Below the pieces are notes generated by a model that had not been told where the DNA came from, made no database searches, and saw nothing but the letters and a program-made list of their open reading frames with translations. Shown here in pieces: positions 36,270-48,892 of a stretch of 64,000 nucleotides of DNA. Location: contig NC_047068.1 of assembly GCF_902459465.1 (NCBI RefSeq), positions 13,911,195 through 13,975,194 of the forward strand, read 5' to 3'. Both the position numbers and the translations under genes were made by a program. Position 1 is the first letter of the stretch, and the number at the start of each line of letters is the position of its first letter. Source of the stretch: Asterias rubens (Eukaryota; Echinodermata; Asteroidea; Forcipulatida; Asteriidae).

Positions 36270-38120
36270 GTGCTCCAATGGGGAGAGCCCCCCTTTTATT
36301 TGGTTAGCTTTGCATCCATGTTTTAGATAAACCCGGAAAAAATAGAGTGCCTATCCTTGGTGAGCCTTGCATAAGGCATGGGTAGTGCCCCATAGTAATG
36401 AACATGGTAAGTGGGTGTTTTAAATTGGTAGTGCCCATTTTGTTTAGCTTTACATCGGGGAGTGCCCCAGTAATGAACCCGAAACAATGGCCGTTTTAAA
36501 AGGGGGAGTGCCCATCTTTGGTTAGCTTTCCTTCGGGGAGTGCACCAAGTATAATTAACCCGGGAAAATCGGGTGTAAATATGGGGAGTGCCCATTTTTG
36601 TTTGCTTTATGCATGTACCGGGAAGTGCCCCAAGTATAAACCCAGAAAATGGGTGTTTTAAACGGGGAGTGCCCATCGTTGGTTAGCTTTACATCGGGGA
36701 GTGCCCCAAAGTAACGAACCCGAAAGAAAAGAAAAAATGGGTAGGGCCCATCTCTGGTTAGCTTTAGATCCGGAAATACCCCGAGTATGAACCCAAAATG
36801 TGTGTGTTTTAAAGGGGGAGTGCCCATCTTTGGTTTAGCTTTCCTTCGGGGAACGCCCCAAGTAATGAACCCGAAAAATCGGGTGTTTTAAATGGGGAGT
36901 GTAGTGTTCACGTGATCACACTCGGTTATGCAAATGAGTTGACCTCGTGTAAAGTCACACGGAGGCAGAATGGAAAACTGAGGAACAGAGAATAAAGCAC
37001 ATGTTGATGCAGAGAATGAATTCGTATATTATTGCTTTTAATAGTGTTGATTTAATTCGTTAGTCTATTAAGACATTACAGGAGTGCCTATGTTTGTTTA
37101 GTTTTATGTTCGGAAATGCCCCAAGTATGAACCCGGAAAATGGGTGTTTGAAATGGGGAGTGCCCATTTCTTCGGGGAGTGCCCCAAGTATTGAACCCTG
37201 AAGATTGTGTGTTTTAAATGGGGAGTGCCCATCTTTGGTTAGCTTTCCTTTTGGGAGTGCCCCAAGGATTGAACCCGGAAAATTGGGTGTTTAAGATGGG
37301 AAGTGCCCATCCTTGGTTTTCCTTCGGGGAGTGCCCCAAGTATGAACACGGAAAATGGGTGTTTGAAATGGGGAGTGCCCATCTTGTTCGGGGAGTGCCC
37401 CAAGTTTTGAGACCGGAAAATCGTGTGTTTTAAATGGGGAGTGTCCATCTTTGATATGCTTTCCTTCTGGGAGTGCCCCAAGGATTGAACCCGACAAAAT
37501 CGGTTATGTAATGGGGAGTGCCCATCTTTGGTTAGTTTTATATCCGGAAGTGCCCCAAGTATACACCCGAAAAATGGGTGTTTTAAATGGGGAGTTCCCA
37601 TCTTTGGTTAGCTCCTTCGGGGAGTGCCCCAAGTATTGAACCCGAAAAATCGGGTGTTTTTAATTGGGAGTGTTCATCTTTGTTTAGCTTTCTTTCGGGG
37701 AGTGCCCCAGTAACGAACCCAGAAAAATTTGTGTTTTAATTGGGGACGGAATAGCCCATCTTCTTGTTTTGCTTTTCATCGGGGAGAGCCCCAAGTAATA
37801 AACCCGGAAAAAAAAAGAAAAAAAAAAAAAAAAAAAAAAAGGGTGTTTGAAATGGGGAGTGACCATCTTTGGTTTTTCATCGGGGAGTGATCCCATTAAT
37901 AATAATAATAATAAAAAAAAAAAAAAAAAAACGCTTTGGATGGCGAGTGCCCCACTTGGGTAGGCCTTGCGTAATGAGGGAGTGCCCTGAGTAATGAGCC
38001 CTGAAAATGGGTGTTTCTAAACGGGGAGTGCCCCTCTCTTTTGGTCTTGGCCGGCACTGGGGCGTCCCCCTTGCTTGGGCCTTGGAAGTTAGGGAAAAAC
38101 GGGGAGTGCCCCCTTAAGTT
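36270..38120. repeat. Minisatellite, about 22 units of 63-90 bp, inside the Ngaro leader
   Basis: Each unit contains GGGGAGTGCCCATCTTTGGTTAGC, then TTCGGGGAGTGCCCCAAGTAT, then GAACCCGGAAAATGGGTGTTTTAAAT-like sequence. Most units are 75-83 bp and the array becomes irregular toward 38100. It is interrupted at about 36900-37080 by unrelated sequence. Poly(A) tracts lie at 37808-37840 and 37912-37931. Frames stay open on both strands by composition only. Confidence 0.85.
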
Positions 38121-39897
38121 TAGGCGTATTTTGGTTTAATCGGCCAATGGACGCTGGAAAATCTCTACAGGCAAAATGAGGTCTAGTATTTGGAGAGTGC
38201 CTACATCCAGAGATCATGATTTGAAGCTTTTAGACGTACAAAATAAGTTTATATACTTGTGTAGAGCCAGTAGGGGAGATGACCTTAGCTTTTATCCACA
38301 CCGGGTCTTCGTCAGATGTATAAGCAAACACAAGCAACATAGCAGAAGGAGGGCAAAGAACTATGGGAAGGCTCCGAAAAAGCGGAAATTATACCCATTC
38401 AAAGTTGTTATCTTACAGACATGGGGTGGCTACGATCCCTTAAGAGTAACGCAGTGAGGACAGAATGATGGTCAATGGAAGGGTGGATTACCGGCCAAAA
38501 AGGCTAGCTAGTAGGGGAGCAGGACTTTCGTATCTTATAAAGTTAGAAATAAAAGGAAAGGCAACGGGGAATGCCACACTTCCGGTTTTGGCGGGCAGCA
38601 GGGGAAGGCCCTAGGAAATGGACTTGGAGGTGTGCACTCTGAAAGTTTGGTGCCTCTGTTGGTTTGGCCTTTGGCCTTAGTTAGCCTTGGTAGGAGGGCG
38701 GTATTTATAGGTACGGCCCAGGGGGAGTACCCCCTAAGTTACCCCTTAGTCTGAATGGCGTTGCGTTTATGCATTGAGTATGGTCTGAGAGAGTTCTAAA
38801 TGGGGAGTGCCTTTATAGCGGTTTTGGCACCATAATATACGAAACTGGCCCGGTTAATGGGGTTCCTATAAGACTAGAGCTCAATAAAAGAAGCTTCTTA
38901 AAGGAGGTTTGGCAGATTGTTTGCACTTGTATCACGTTTGTTCAATACAGGCAAAGTCGGCTTTGAAAGTCCATAAGCCTGGCAGGCTTCAGTTGCTCAA
39001 GGCTTCCCGAGACCAGTTACGATCGTAACGTAGCTTATGTTATGGCTCTCCTTCGTAAGTACGTCTCCGAGTTCGCTCCTCTATCACCCGAGGACATCAA
39101 AGAGAAGCAGTTGTATGTGCCGAGAGACACGGATGTCTGTTTCCGTTGCCGAAAAAGGGGTAAATTTTTATCGAGACTGCAAGGAAATGCTCTAAGTTTT
39201 CTTGAGCCGGTTTGGCATGGTGGACTTTTAGTCAACGTACATCGGGGGAAGGGAGCCTCGGGATGATATTTGGGTTTTCTATGTGCATGTTCTAAAGTGG
39301 GGAATTATTAGATATTCAGGTTTGTTCGAGGAATGCCTCGCCCCCTACTTACTAAAAAAAAATAAAAAATAAAAAAAGTAAAATTGCACGTAGAACACAG
39401 TCGTTTGTAGTGTTGTGGTTTAGTGTGTCGAATAAAACAATTTGAGCGGTTGGCAGTTGGCGCTAAGAAATGGCATTTCTATGTGAAATGTATTCATTAT
39501 TTATTGTCCGAGTTTTGTTTCCTTTTTATATATTTTATAGATCGGTCGTTGGCCGCTGGAAATGTTTTACAAGCTGTGCTTTGAACGGTTTCTCTCTTGA
39601 TTAAACCTAGGAGTATAGGCGGTTCTTGAAGATATTGGGAACCCATGTGTGGGAGCGCTCATCTTGCTACCCCTTTGACTATGTTGCAGCTCAGGCTGCA
39701 AGGCGGCGCAGAGGTTCGTGTTTCTGGGTAGGTATATCATGAGTTGTTGCAGGGCCCCCCGATGGATCAGAGCCAAGTCCTGCTAAAGTTCTTTCAGGTG
39801 TTTGCCGGCCTAATTTTCAAGCCCTGCGGTTTCGAGACCCAGATTTATTTTGTAGCTGGAAGGTCTGCACGATCATCCCCAGGCGTGGATTGACATA
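38121..39897 (+). other. Ngaro leader and gag-position region
   Basis: 38235-38420 is a dispersed repeat also found at 33730-33940. A 74-residue frame at 39042-39266 (with CFRCRKRG) lies where a gag-like ORF would be, but I do not recognise a domain. 39350-39380 is A-rich. No other feature could be supported. Confidence 0.4.
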
Positions 39898-40740
39898 TTG
39901 ACTGAGCGCCCTCACGCCGGCCAGCAGATAGGGCGATGGTTGCGTCAGGGCGTAGACCTGTTTGAGTTTTCCCAACCCTTTAGAGGGAAATACCGGGGTA
40001 GAACCTTTGACTCGGCTATCCTTCCACCCAGGTACTTTTCTAACGCCCCTATTTGCAAGGAATTCACCCCTTTCATTAATGAGGCAATTTCGAAGCGCCT
40101 TGTAGAAGGGTCAGTGGAGCTTTTGGGGCGGTAAAAAAGCACGAAACCGCCGAGGTGTGTCAATGCGCTCACCATCGAACCCCCCCCCCCCCCAAAAAAA
40201 AAAAAACAGACTAGTTTTGTCGATGAAGGGGCCGAACATCTGGTGTAAGGATACACCTTTCAAATAAGTTCCATTGGGGGATACTGTGGAATCGATTAGT
40301 CGAGGTGGAAAGTTCTCGGGAATCGACGACGCTCAGGGATACAAACAAATCCTTCTAAATGAGAGGTCTAGGACATTCTGTGGCTTCGAGTGGGCGGGAT
40401 TCTATTTTGTGGACACTACTCTCCCGTTCGGTTTCAAAAAACAGTGCCTACATATATTCCTAACTTGGGTTTTGTCTCTCAACCTGGTTAAAAAACAGGG
40501 GCATTCACACAGAAGTTTGGATCGTCGAACGGTTCATTGGAGAGTGTGCTGGAGAGGGGAAGTCTTGTTCCTAAAGGCAGAATGTTTGTTTTTGTTTGTT
40601 TGCGATAAGCGACTCGAGTCAAAAGGCTGCTAGAGCGTTGTGTGTAGTCTGTTACATGCAGTCACTTGGATACTTCATCAACCTGAAGAAGAGCCAATTG
40701 CAGCCGGTTTCATGGATGATGCATTTGGGTCTAGGTTTTT
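39898..40740 (+). pseudogene. Reverse transcriptase remnant of the Ngaro-like element
   Basis: The first frame (39898-40134) matches the segment before the RT fingers (FTPFINEAISKRLVEGSVELL). After a broken stretch with a poly-C/A run (40186-40206), the palm is recognisable at 40274-40450: GIDDAQGYKQILLNE, FCGFEWAGFYF and TLPFGFKK, characteristic of DIRS/Ngaro RT. The catalytic YxDD motif could not be found. The thumb-side motif SLGYFINLKKSQLQPVSW appears in another frame at 40596-40720. The parts lie in three frames. Confidence 0.8.
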
Positions 40741-40991
40741 TTTTTTTTTTTTTTTTTTTCAGACTCCCTATCTTTCTGGATCACGGATAAGAAGAAGTGC
40801 TCATTCGCCCATGTTAGGGAGGACATGTTGAAAGCAGGTTCGGTGCTTTTGAAAAAGATGCAGCACTTTGTCGGAAAATGCCAAGCTTCATTTTAGTGTT
40901 CATTGCTACTTCCCTTTTGTCCGGGAGTGTTGCTCCTTTATGGTCGAGTTGGATGAGGTCACACCTGTTCATTTAACTCAACCGGTGCGCG

Positions 40992-41623
40992 ATGAAGTGC
41001 TCTTTTGGCGTTTTGTCGACTCATTTTCAGAGCCTATCCCATGGAGGAAAGAGCGGCACCAGTGACAGTAAGGTGGTGTCGGATGCCTCTGATCATAAAT
41101 GGGGTGGGTATTTGTCGCTTCCCGGTCAAAACGCCATCACCTTCGGCGTTTATTGGTCATCTAATGTGCAATTTATAACAGACATCTGTTACAAAGAGGC
41201 ACTGGCTTTGTATTTTGTTTTGCTGTCAGAAATATATACACTCTTGGACAGAAGAGTCGATGTGCAGGTAGATTCACAAAGTCTCTCCTAGAAGCTAATT
41301 TCGGCCTAAAGTTGGAGTGGGTCCCAAGTGGGGAGAACCAGGCAGATTTTCCATACAGGGAGCTTTCTAGAGCGGGCGCTCGTCTTACAGCGTCGATGTG
41401 GCACTTCCTGCAAAGGGAGCTCGGTGGAAGTTCGGGGTTTTCTTGGGGTCTCACGACACTGCTCTCCAATGTTCCGAAAGGAAGATTCCAAGTTCCAGGC
41501 TCGTCAGGGGTAAACGTGTTTGCACAGTCATGCCCTCAGGGTGAGCAGCTGTTTCTTTTCCCTCCCTTTGTGCTCATTCCAGCTCTGATCAAGCTTTTCA
41601 TCGAATGGGGAGTGTGTCGGTGA
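40992..41623 (+). pseudogene. RNase H remnant of the Ngaro-like element
   Basis: One frame carries SDASDHKWGGYL, YKEALALYF and VQVDSQS, which fit the D, E and D catalytic positions of retroelement RNase H. The following frame (41312-41623) continues with WVPSGENQADFP and a downstream segment (LFLFPPFVLIPALIKLF) typical of DIRS/Ngaro polyproteins after RNase H. A stop separates the two frames. Confidence 0.75.
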
Positions 41624-41788
41624 CAATAGTAGTGCCGAAGCACCACCATCCAAGGTCCTGTTGGCCGCGTTTAGTGTATTGTGCGACACGGTCTTTGCGC
41701 CTAGAGCGGAACTCGGTCAGACGGGCGTCCTGGTATTTCCGTCAAGGCGAGGATATGGAAAAAACTCAGAGGGCCTTCGATTCGAGCT

Positions 41789-42106
41789 TTGGGCATGCGA
41801 GTGTCGTTTTCCTGCGGATGGTTGGATTTCGAGGGAGGTTCGTTTGCCGCTCAACACCCAGTGCTTCTAGTATCTGATTTGATGTTCAAGGGTATGAGGG
41901 GATTTGGTTGGCCAGCGGTTGCCAGGTTGAGGGTAAATGGCGGAGCAAGATTGGGAGTCTTGTGCAGCGTTTTGGCAGAGCCCTGTCGAGCAAAGAAGCC
42001 GGAAGTGGCGGTTCTAGACGGAGGTGTAAACGACACCAGCAAGGCTGGCGGTGCAGGAGTAGAGGAGTTGCTGAGAGTTCTTGCCTCAGCGGGTAAACGT
42101 TTGTAA
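41789..42106 (+). pseudogene. SGNH-hydrolase-like segment of the Ngaro-like element
   Basis: A 105-residue frame with LVSDLMFKGMRGFGW followed by PEVAVLDGGVND at 71-82. The second part fits the conserved (P)DVVVLxxGGND block of SGNH/GDSL hydrolases, which some Ngaro elements are known to carry. The N-terminal GxS block is worn and no C-terminal DxxH block was found. Confidence 0.5.
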
Positions 42107-42528
42107 ACCAAGTGTCAGGGGATAAAGTTTGTATTTTCTCTCCAATGATTGTATATCTCAGTCAGACCTAGTAGGTCAGGTTCATTTAACGGTTTGGGGG
42201 AGTATGAAATCACAGAGACGACTGCAAATATGACTCAGGTCAGTTTTGGTCTTGCGTACTGGAGTGCACGTGGATTTAGATATTTCGCTCAGGTTCCTTT
42301 TACCCCAAACAGGTTTTGGTAACCGTACTGTTTTCTTTCCTTTCCTTGTCTCTCAAGCTCGACCGGGTCAAGGAGAGTCTTAAAGAGTTGGACGATCGTT
42401 TTGACAAGTTTGACATTCAATACGCAGAAAAGGAGTTTGATAAGCAGTTTGTCGACCTTTCTTTGGAGCAATCATAGCTCAGGCTATTTCACTGACGGCG
42501 AGGGCTCGATTCAGCGACCCTAGAGGGT

Positions 42529-43440
42529 GTGGCTAAGTTTTTAGCGGATCGAGACTCAAAGGGTCGAACACAGGTTCATGCCTTGGGTTGCGGAAATTTT
42601 GGAAAAAGTGGACCTTTCGGCTGTGGGTGTGAGCGACATCTTTCAGCCGGAACAGTCGATTCATACATTGGTCAGCTCAGGGCCTATTTCAACACAGGTG
42701 GAAAGACACTTCCTTGGCGGCAGAACTCACAATGGGGCAACCCTTGTATTTCCTTTCGAGTGCGGAAATATTTAAAGGCAACGAGGCTTGAGCAAGCCCG
42801 GGTGACGCCCATACAAGCAGTCCCCATTTTCTCGGACAGGATCAGGTGGCTCGCAAACGAAATCAGGAAGTGAATAACAAAGCTTCAGGAGACCGACCAT
42901 GTACACTTCGTGGGGCAGTTCATTTTGTACAAGGACTTGGCTTTCTTCTTGTGCCTATGGTGGGCAGGAGGTAGGTCGGAAGACCTAGGGTGAACGAAGA
43001 CCAGTGACATCACTAAGATTTATGGCAGAGATCTTCTTCTCAGCCACACTATTGGCCAAACTGTGCGGCAAGGTGGCTCATCTCTCGTTGTAATCCCCAA
43101 TTAGATAGTGAAATGGACCCGGCAGGGGCTTTGGAAGGCGTGGTCAGGTTTGCACGGGATGCGGACATCTACACCGGATCACAGGTCGTTGACTAACAAG
43201 CCGTTCACTGGAAACGGCCCCACGAATCGCCTCAAACTATACTTCTCAGCTTCGTCAGATCCGGGTGACCGCGTCTTAAGACCCTACGATGGAAGGGCGG
43301 GAGTAGCAGCCACTCTGCGGTTGCAGGGAGCCACGGACCAGGAAGTGATGGATCACTGCGGATGGGTGACACAGTGAGCGTACAGACACCACACTTGGAT
43401 AGATGGATAGAGTAACCAGGCGCCGCACCACGGTTCTTTT
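42529..43440 (+). pseudogene. Tyrosine recombinase remnant of the Ngaro-like element
   Basis: 42529-42873 holds the core-binding part (GTVDSYIGQLRAYFN, then RKYLKATRLEQARVTPIQAVPIF). The box I arginine is visible in WWAGGRSEDLG (Arg codon 42973-42975). Box II appears in YDGRAGVAATLRLQGATD and EVMDHCGW (Arg63 and His83 of the 43108-43377 frame). The final tyrosine is lost or displaced by a stop at 43375 and a frame change (WID.VTRRR-like remains follow). Confidence 0.75.
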
Positions 43441-43657
43441 AATATTAAGGAAGGCCATTGAGGATGAAGGAAAGGAGCGGCCATCGCCAGCAGACCAGGC
43501 TGGGGGGGGGTTCTATCAGCCCTAAACTCCGGCTTCAAGTTCAAGGCTGAGAAGGCTTTTAAATCTCCAGCAGGGCAGGCAGCGACGGTGTGAGAGTTGG
43601 ATGAGAGATGGGGGGAAAGTGGGGGACAGTGGCGTGCGGATCCTGGGTGCGGGTGAG

Positions 43658-43960
43658 GAACCTTTTCTACCCAGTCCTCAATCCATGTAGAGACCGGAGC
43701 CCAGGACGAACACAGCGGTGCAAATAATTTACTATTTGCACCGCTTTGGGCGTTGAGGGCGACTGACTCTTTGTCAGTCGCGATTCTGGCTGGGCTAAGG
43801 TGAGGGCGTTTTGGGTTTTGGGGAATTCTTTTTACCCCACCCACCCTACCCCTTTTCGCTCCCGGTTCTGGTTTCTACGTTTAGAACCTTTTCTACCCAG
43901 TCCTCAATCCATGTAGAGACCGGAGCCCAGGACGAACACAGCGGTGCAAATAATTTACTA
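43658..43960 (+). repeat. Split direct repeats B1, A2, B2 (3' end of Ngaro-like element)
   Basis: B1 (43658-43734) and B2 (43884-43960) are 77 bp and identical by eye. A2 starts at 43731, sharing the ACTA with the end of B1. This fits the model in which the B1-A2 junction templates the circular intermediate. Retention of 77/77 identity suggests a young insertion or later homogenisation, in contrast with the decayed ORFs. Confidence 0.9.
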
Positions 43961-45978
43961 ATCCAGTGTCTCTACAAAGGTATAGGCTTGCAAATGGATT
44001 CAGTATTTATTTAAGTGCATCTCCCAACTGCTTTTTCATGCTTATTTCTTCTTTTTATTTCAATGCGGTCCATCTCGAATGGGTGATGGTGGACTGCTTT
44101 CATAAAGTGAACCGGTAAATATGATGTTTTTCACCCGAAAACGTATTAATTTTTGGCCAAGTTTCATGGAACAAAAGGTAGCTAAGCACAGCATTATATG
44201 CCCACCAGAACAGGGAAAAATACTAGTGTCATTGCAACTGGTATCCTGCTCATAAGCTTATAAAGCCATGTGTTATGCTTAAGGAACTCAATGAAATTGG
44301 GCTCTGCTGTCGTGTGTGTAAGATTTTCAATTTTAGCACATATCTTGGCAACCTCCATGGCAGATATTTTGTGAATATTTGTAAGGTACACATGGAACAG
44401 CAGTCGGGACCTAATTGGTGTGAAATTGGCGCGTAAATTTTCCCACGTTTAAGGGCAGTGCCAAGGAGCAAGAAAGCCGATGCGGGAAAAAGTCTTTGGA
44501 GGTGAGAATTGTGAGGTGAGAGTTGAAAGCCAGGATCGTGTGTCTGCTCCGAGTGCTCCTTCGTATTGTCCCAGCTGAGCAAATCGTCTCGGCCGAGTCG
44601 CCAACCTGTTTTTATAGTTCACAAATCTTGCCATGAACTCCAAGAGGGTGATGGTTACGTTACCATGCGGTTTCTATACGTAAATCGAATGATGTGCGTG
44701 ATTTCAAGGAGGAACGGTCGATTGATTTCATTTTTTTTTAATATGGAGTGGAACGAAGGGTGTGACAAGAGTTATGTCAAGGAACGTAATCTTTATTTGA
44801 GAAATGATTGATTAAGAAAAATCTTGCCATGAAATTGAACCAAAGAGGGCGACGGTTTGCTCATACCACGGTGACACGTAAATAATATGGTGTTGCTGGT
44901 GCATGTTGTGAGTGATTTGATTCAATTCAGTTTTTTTTTAATATGGATTGGATTGAAGGGTGGCAGGAGAGTTATGTCATCTTCATTCGAACAATGATTG
45001 AACAAGACAAATCTTGCCATGAACTCAAGAGGCCGGTGACGGTTTAGTTCTACCATCCATGGTTATATTATGGGTACAGTACGGACATCGAATGTTGTTG
45101 ATGGCGAATGTTGTGCGCGGTTTTAAGGAGGAATTGTCTATTGATTTGATATTTGTTAATATGGAGTGCAACTGAGGGTGTCACGAGAGTTATGTAATCT
45201 TTAGCTTTGCCCCGCGGTTGTTTTAAAAATTGCGCGTGCTTTGCGTACGCTCGCATGGCTTCAGAGGAGAGGACAGTTTAGCGCAACATTATTCTCTCGA
45301 AACAGGTGTATTTTTTCCCTGTGGGGCGTTACAGTGTAGAGTTCAGTGCTAAATCTAACGCCCTGCGAAATTGAAGCAGGACGTCTGTCGTCGTGCTGTC
45401 TGTTAGATCGGATCCGTGTAGTCGTAACTCAGGCTGGACGGGGTAGAAAAATGCTATTCTTTGGGGTTTGGTTACAGCAACAGTCGAGAAATTAATGTTA
45501 ATAAAGTGGTCACCATTGGTTCTTGAAGAGATTGAAGTAAATCTGTTCCTATCATCTGGGTAGTTTTCGGAAAAACACCATTTATACAAACCTGTGAAAG
45601 GTTAATCAAGTCACTTTTTTATGTCTCATATTTTGCGCGTTCTAAGTTGCTTACTTCGAGTTCTCCAACGAAAAATTACAATAAATTTGATGGGAAGTGG
45701 TCTTTGAGCGTCAGTGACTGTATTTCAGATGATTTTACTGGGCACCGTTGTTAGAAAACGGCGAACAGTGGGGTTCCCCACCATTTTCTCCACAGACCAA
45801 TTTGTTCTTAAAAACTGGTTAAAAATTAGAATTTTGACTCGCACTTTAGTCAGTTTGGCACATTTTCGGGTCAGTTTTGTTTTAAACATATCATAATGGT
45901 TCATACGACCCAGAAAAAAACTCGACCCGACTAAATTCTGATTTGAATAAATCAAACTATGCGATTAAAATAAAATGC
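43961..45978. repeat. Gene-free stretch with three tandem units of about 190-196 bp
   Basis: Units start at 44623, 44819 and 45009 with AAATCTTGCCATGAA and each contain TTTAATATGGAGTGGA-like and GAGAGTTATGTCA-like words; the array ends near 45203. The rest (43961-44620, 45204-45978) shows short ORFs and nothing I can name. Confidence 0.7.
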
Positions 45979-48314
45979 CCAATAGTGTCCACTGCCTTTA
46001 AGCAAACGCACCGATTTCAACGTCTTGATAAACTTCAATCAAAACTTCAAAGATCTTTTAGTTTTAATAATGCGTTTTTTAATATGAGCGACAATTTGTT
46101 AAGTAACACAATAAAATATACAAGCACTAAGATGGTTCGTTTATACATGTTTCAGGTAGTATTTGGGTTTTTTAAAAAGAGTCCAGCATTCTCAAAAAGT
46201 GGATTTCATTAATCAGATTTCTACTCACTTCAAAATTCATTTTGAATTCGACTTCAAGTTGTGACTCAAGCTTCCAAATCTGATGCACTGTATTCGCAAA
46301 CCATCTAATTGTCTTTCCGACTTATCAATAAAATGTTAAACCATGGTTAAACAAACAAATTATAAGAAGCGTATAACTAAAATGACATCTTCAAATTTGA
46401 AAAGATAACTTCTACCATTCAAATTACTTCCTAAATACAAACTGTTTACAAAACACTTAGGTCTATTCATATTATTTTACGTTATTTTGTGTGTTTTAGA
46501 CTGAAAAGCAAATTTTCAGATTTAAGCATATTTTTTGCTTGATAAACATCGAGTAAAAATATTATGAGTAGATTAAAAACTCTATTCATAATATTTTACG
46601 TGATTTTTTGTTCTTTTCTTGTGTACTAAACAGCCAATTTTTCGACTCATCAATAAAATTGTCAACAAACAATATCTAAGAAGCGTAATAAAAATGACAT
46701 CTTCAAATCTGATAATATAAATTACAAATCACTTCTAGCCTATCCTAAATACAAATGTTTACCAAACACCTAGATCTCTTATTTGACGTGAATTTTGTTT
46801 GTTTGTACTAAACAGCAATTATTTCTAAAGACAAGCTTTATATTCGATTCACATTCAAAAAATACATTTGCTTTAGAAAACATCTATCTATAAAAGCAGC
46901 AACCATTTTAAATCAGAAAATCAACTGGTGAAATAATTAATACTTGTTCAAAATGGGGATAATCGTGAGCTTAAAGTTCATTGTGCAGTTTTATATCAGA
47001 ACAAAAAATAAACACGTTCAATATTTCAAAGAAATTCTTACATGGATGGTCTTCCAATTCACATGCACTGTATTTGCAAACTATTTTGACATCCATCTTT
47101 TCGTATATTAGGAACTTGTCGCACTATAAGTTTCAAAGTTGGGTACACAATCGGGCTGTTAATGCAGAGTGGATACATTTCTTTCAAACAAAGTTATATT
47201 ATATTATTATATGAGCGAAAACTTGTTAAACTACATAATGAATTAATCGGAACGGTATTAAGACGCTGCTGCAAATTGTAAGAAGCGTAACTAAAATGAC
47301 ATTTTCACATTTGAAAAGATAAATTCCAACATTAAAATCACTTCCAGCATATCCTAAATAAAATTGTTTACCAAGCACTAAGATCTATATTCAGATTGTT
47401 TTTCGTTATTTTATCTTTTTTTGTCTTGTTTTTGATTTTTCTCTTTTTTTGGGGGTGGGGGGGGGGGGTACTAAACAGCAAATTTTTCGATGACTTCTAT
47501 TCGATTCAAAAATACATTAGTAAACATTTATTTATATAAATAACTAGTTTAAATGAAAGGAAACAACAATACAATATTGAGTTCAGAAAATCAACATGTG
47601 AAATGTAAATACTTGTTCAAATGGGGAGAATTGTGAGTCTAAAATTCATTGCGCAGTTTTAGGCGCGAATTTATAACAGAACAAAAAATGAACACGTTCA
47701 ATACTGGTGAGAAATTCTAATGGGGCTCAATCTTCCAATTCACATGCACTGTATTTGCAAACCATCTTGACATCCAGACTTTCGTATTATGCAAAATGTA
47801 GCACTTACAAGTTCTAAACTTTGGAACACAATCGGGCCATGCAAAATGGATACATTTCTTACAAACATGGTTAAAAGTAACCGTGTTGTAGGTATCAATA
47901 ACATTGTCCAGAAACTAATTCTGAACAAAGCGTAATTAAAAATAATTAATGACATGTTCACATTTCAACATTCAAAAAGATAATAAGTTCTACCACTTGA
48001 ATAACTTAATACAGCCTGTCCTATAATAACGATTTATTTCACTTTAAAAGGTAAATATTGTACGTAGGCCTACTGGTAATTATGTTGTTACATTGTTGTT
48101 AAATATCAAAAAGCAATTTTTTTTAAAGACAAGTTCTTCCATTCGATTCATACAATCGCTTTAACTATTATTCATATCAACAAATTGCTGTAAATTATCA
48201 TATCACATGCATAATGACCTGCAAATTATTTGCAAATCATTCAAGTCAATTCGCTAAACTTACACTCATCCAAAATCTCGTAAAGGCCTTTCAACCAAAA
48301 TATAACAGTGTGAT

Positions 48315-48455
48315 GGCCCAGTCTTTACTATGTGGTAATGACCGGGTTGGTGTCCGGCCACCGTTATGGACCGAGCCTAAGGCGGGGGGGGGGGGTCCTT
48401 TAAATAGCGGCCAAGCAGCCACCAACTCGGTCATGCACGCAGTAAAGACCAGCCC
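48315..48455. mobile_element. Short MITE with GTCTTTACT ends, unit D
   Basis: Copy of 16784-16924, differing mainly in a longer G run (GGCGGGGGGGGGGG). Confidence 0.7.
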
Positions 48456-48892
48456 AAACTGTTATTACCATTAATACATATCTTCAACGAAAAACGGTAC
48501 GAAAACATTTTAAAAAAAAAATGATTTCTCTTCTGCTTCATGTTGTACTCCAATTCATGTCCCAAAAACAAAATATTTGACGTGATCTTCATTCTTTACT
48601 TTAAATATTAAATAGCAAAACTTTCTAAATATAAGTTCTTCGGCGCAACTCTCCACAACTGTGTTCAAGAGAATTCTTGAATAATTATGATAATTATGTG
48701 GATGCGTATTTTTGCGATAACGGAATTGCAACTTTTTTTTCGTTTTTTTTGTAAGCTGTCAGGATCCTATTTTCGTGAGAATTAAATGATGGGCCTTAAA
48801 TATTAAGGAAATAATTAGAAATGTTTTACATTCAACTTTGGCCAAGATCCGACGACTAAACCCAACGGTAATTAACAGGCGATACGTTTCAA

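Larger units (their letters stand above)
35545..43960 (+). mobile_element. Ngaro-like tyrosine-recombinase retrotransposon, degraded
   Basis: Bounded by split direct repeats in the arrangement A1 ... B1-A2-B2 (35545-35603; 43658-43734; 43731-43789; 43884-43960), the hallmark of Ngaro elements within the DIRS order. These lack LTRs and integrase and insert by tyrosine recombinase. Between them, in order on the plus strand: a minisatellite leader, an unrecognised ORF (39042-39266), reverse transcriptase, RNase H, an SGNH-hydrolase-like segment and tyrosine recombinase. All domains are split by frame changes and stops, so the copy cannot be active. No target-site duplication is expected or seen. 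The termini are themselves complementary (ACTATTTGCACCGC at the left, GCGGTGCAAATAATTTACTA at the right). Confidence 0.85.

Noticed and set aside
36323-37896. Frames of 60-120 codons on both strands within the minisatellite
   Set aside because: They follow from the repeat composition, are repetitive on both strands and change phase with unit length; no sign of selection.
35545-43960. LTR retrotransposon or LINE for the 35.5-44.0 kb element
   Set aside because: There are no long terminal repeats, no integrase or protease and no endonuclease; the split direct repeats and tyrosine recombinase fit Ngaro/DIRS instead.
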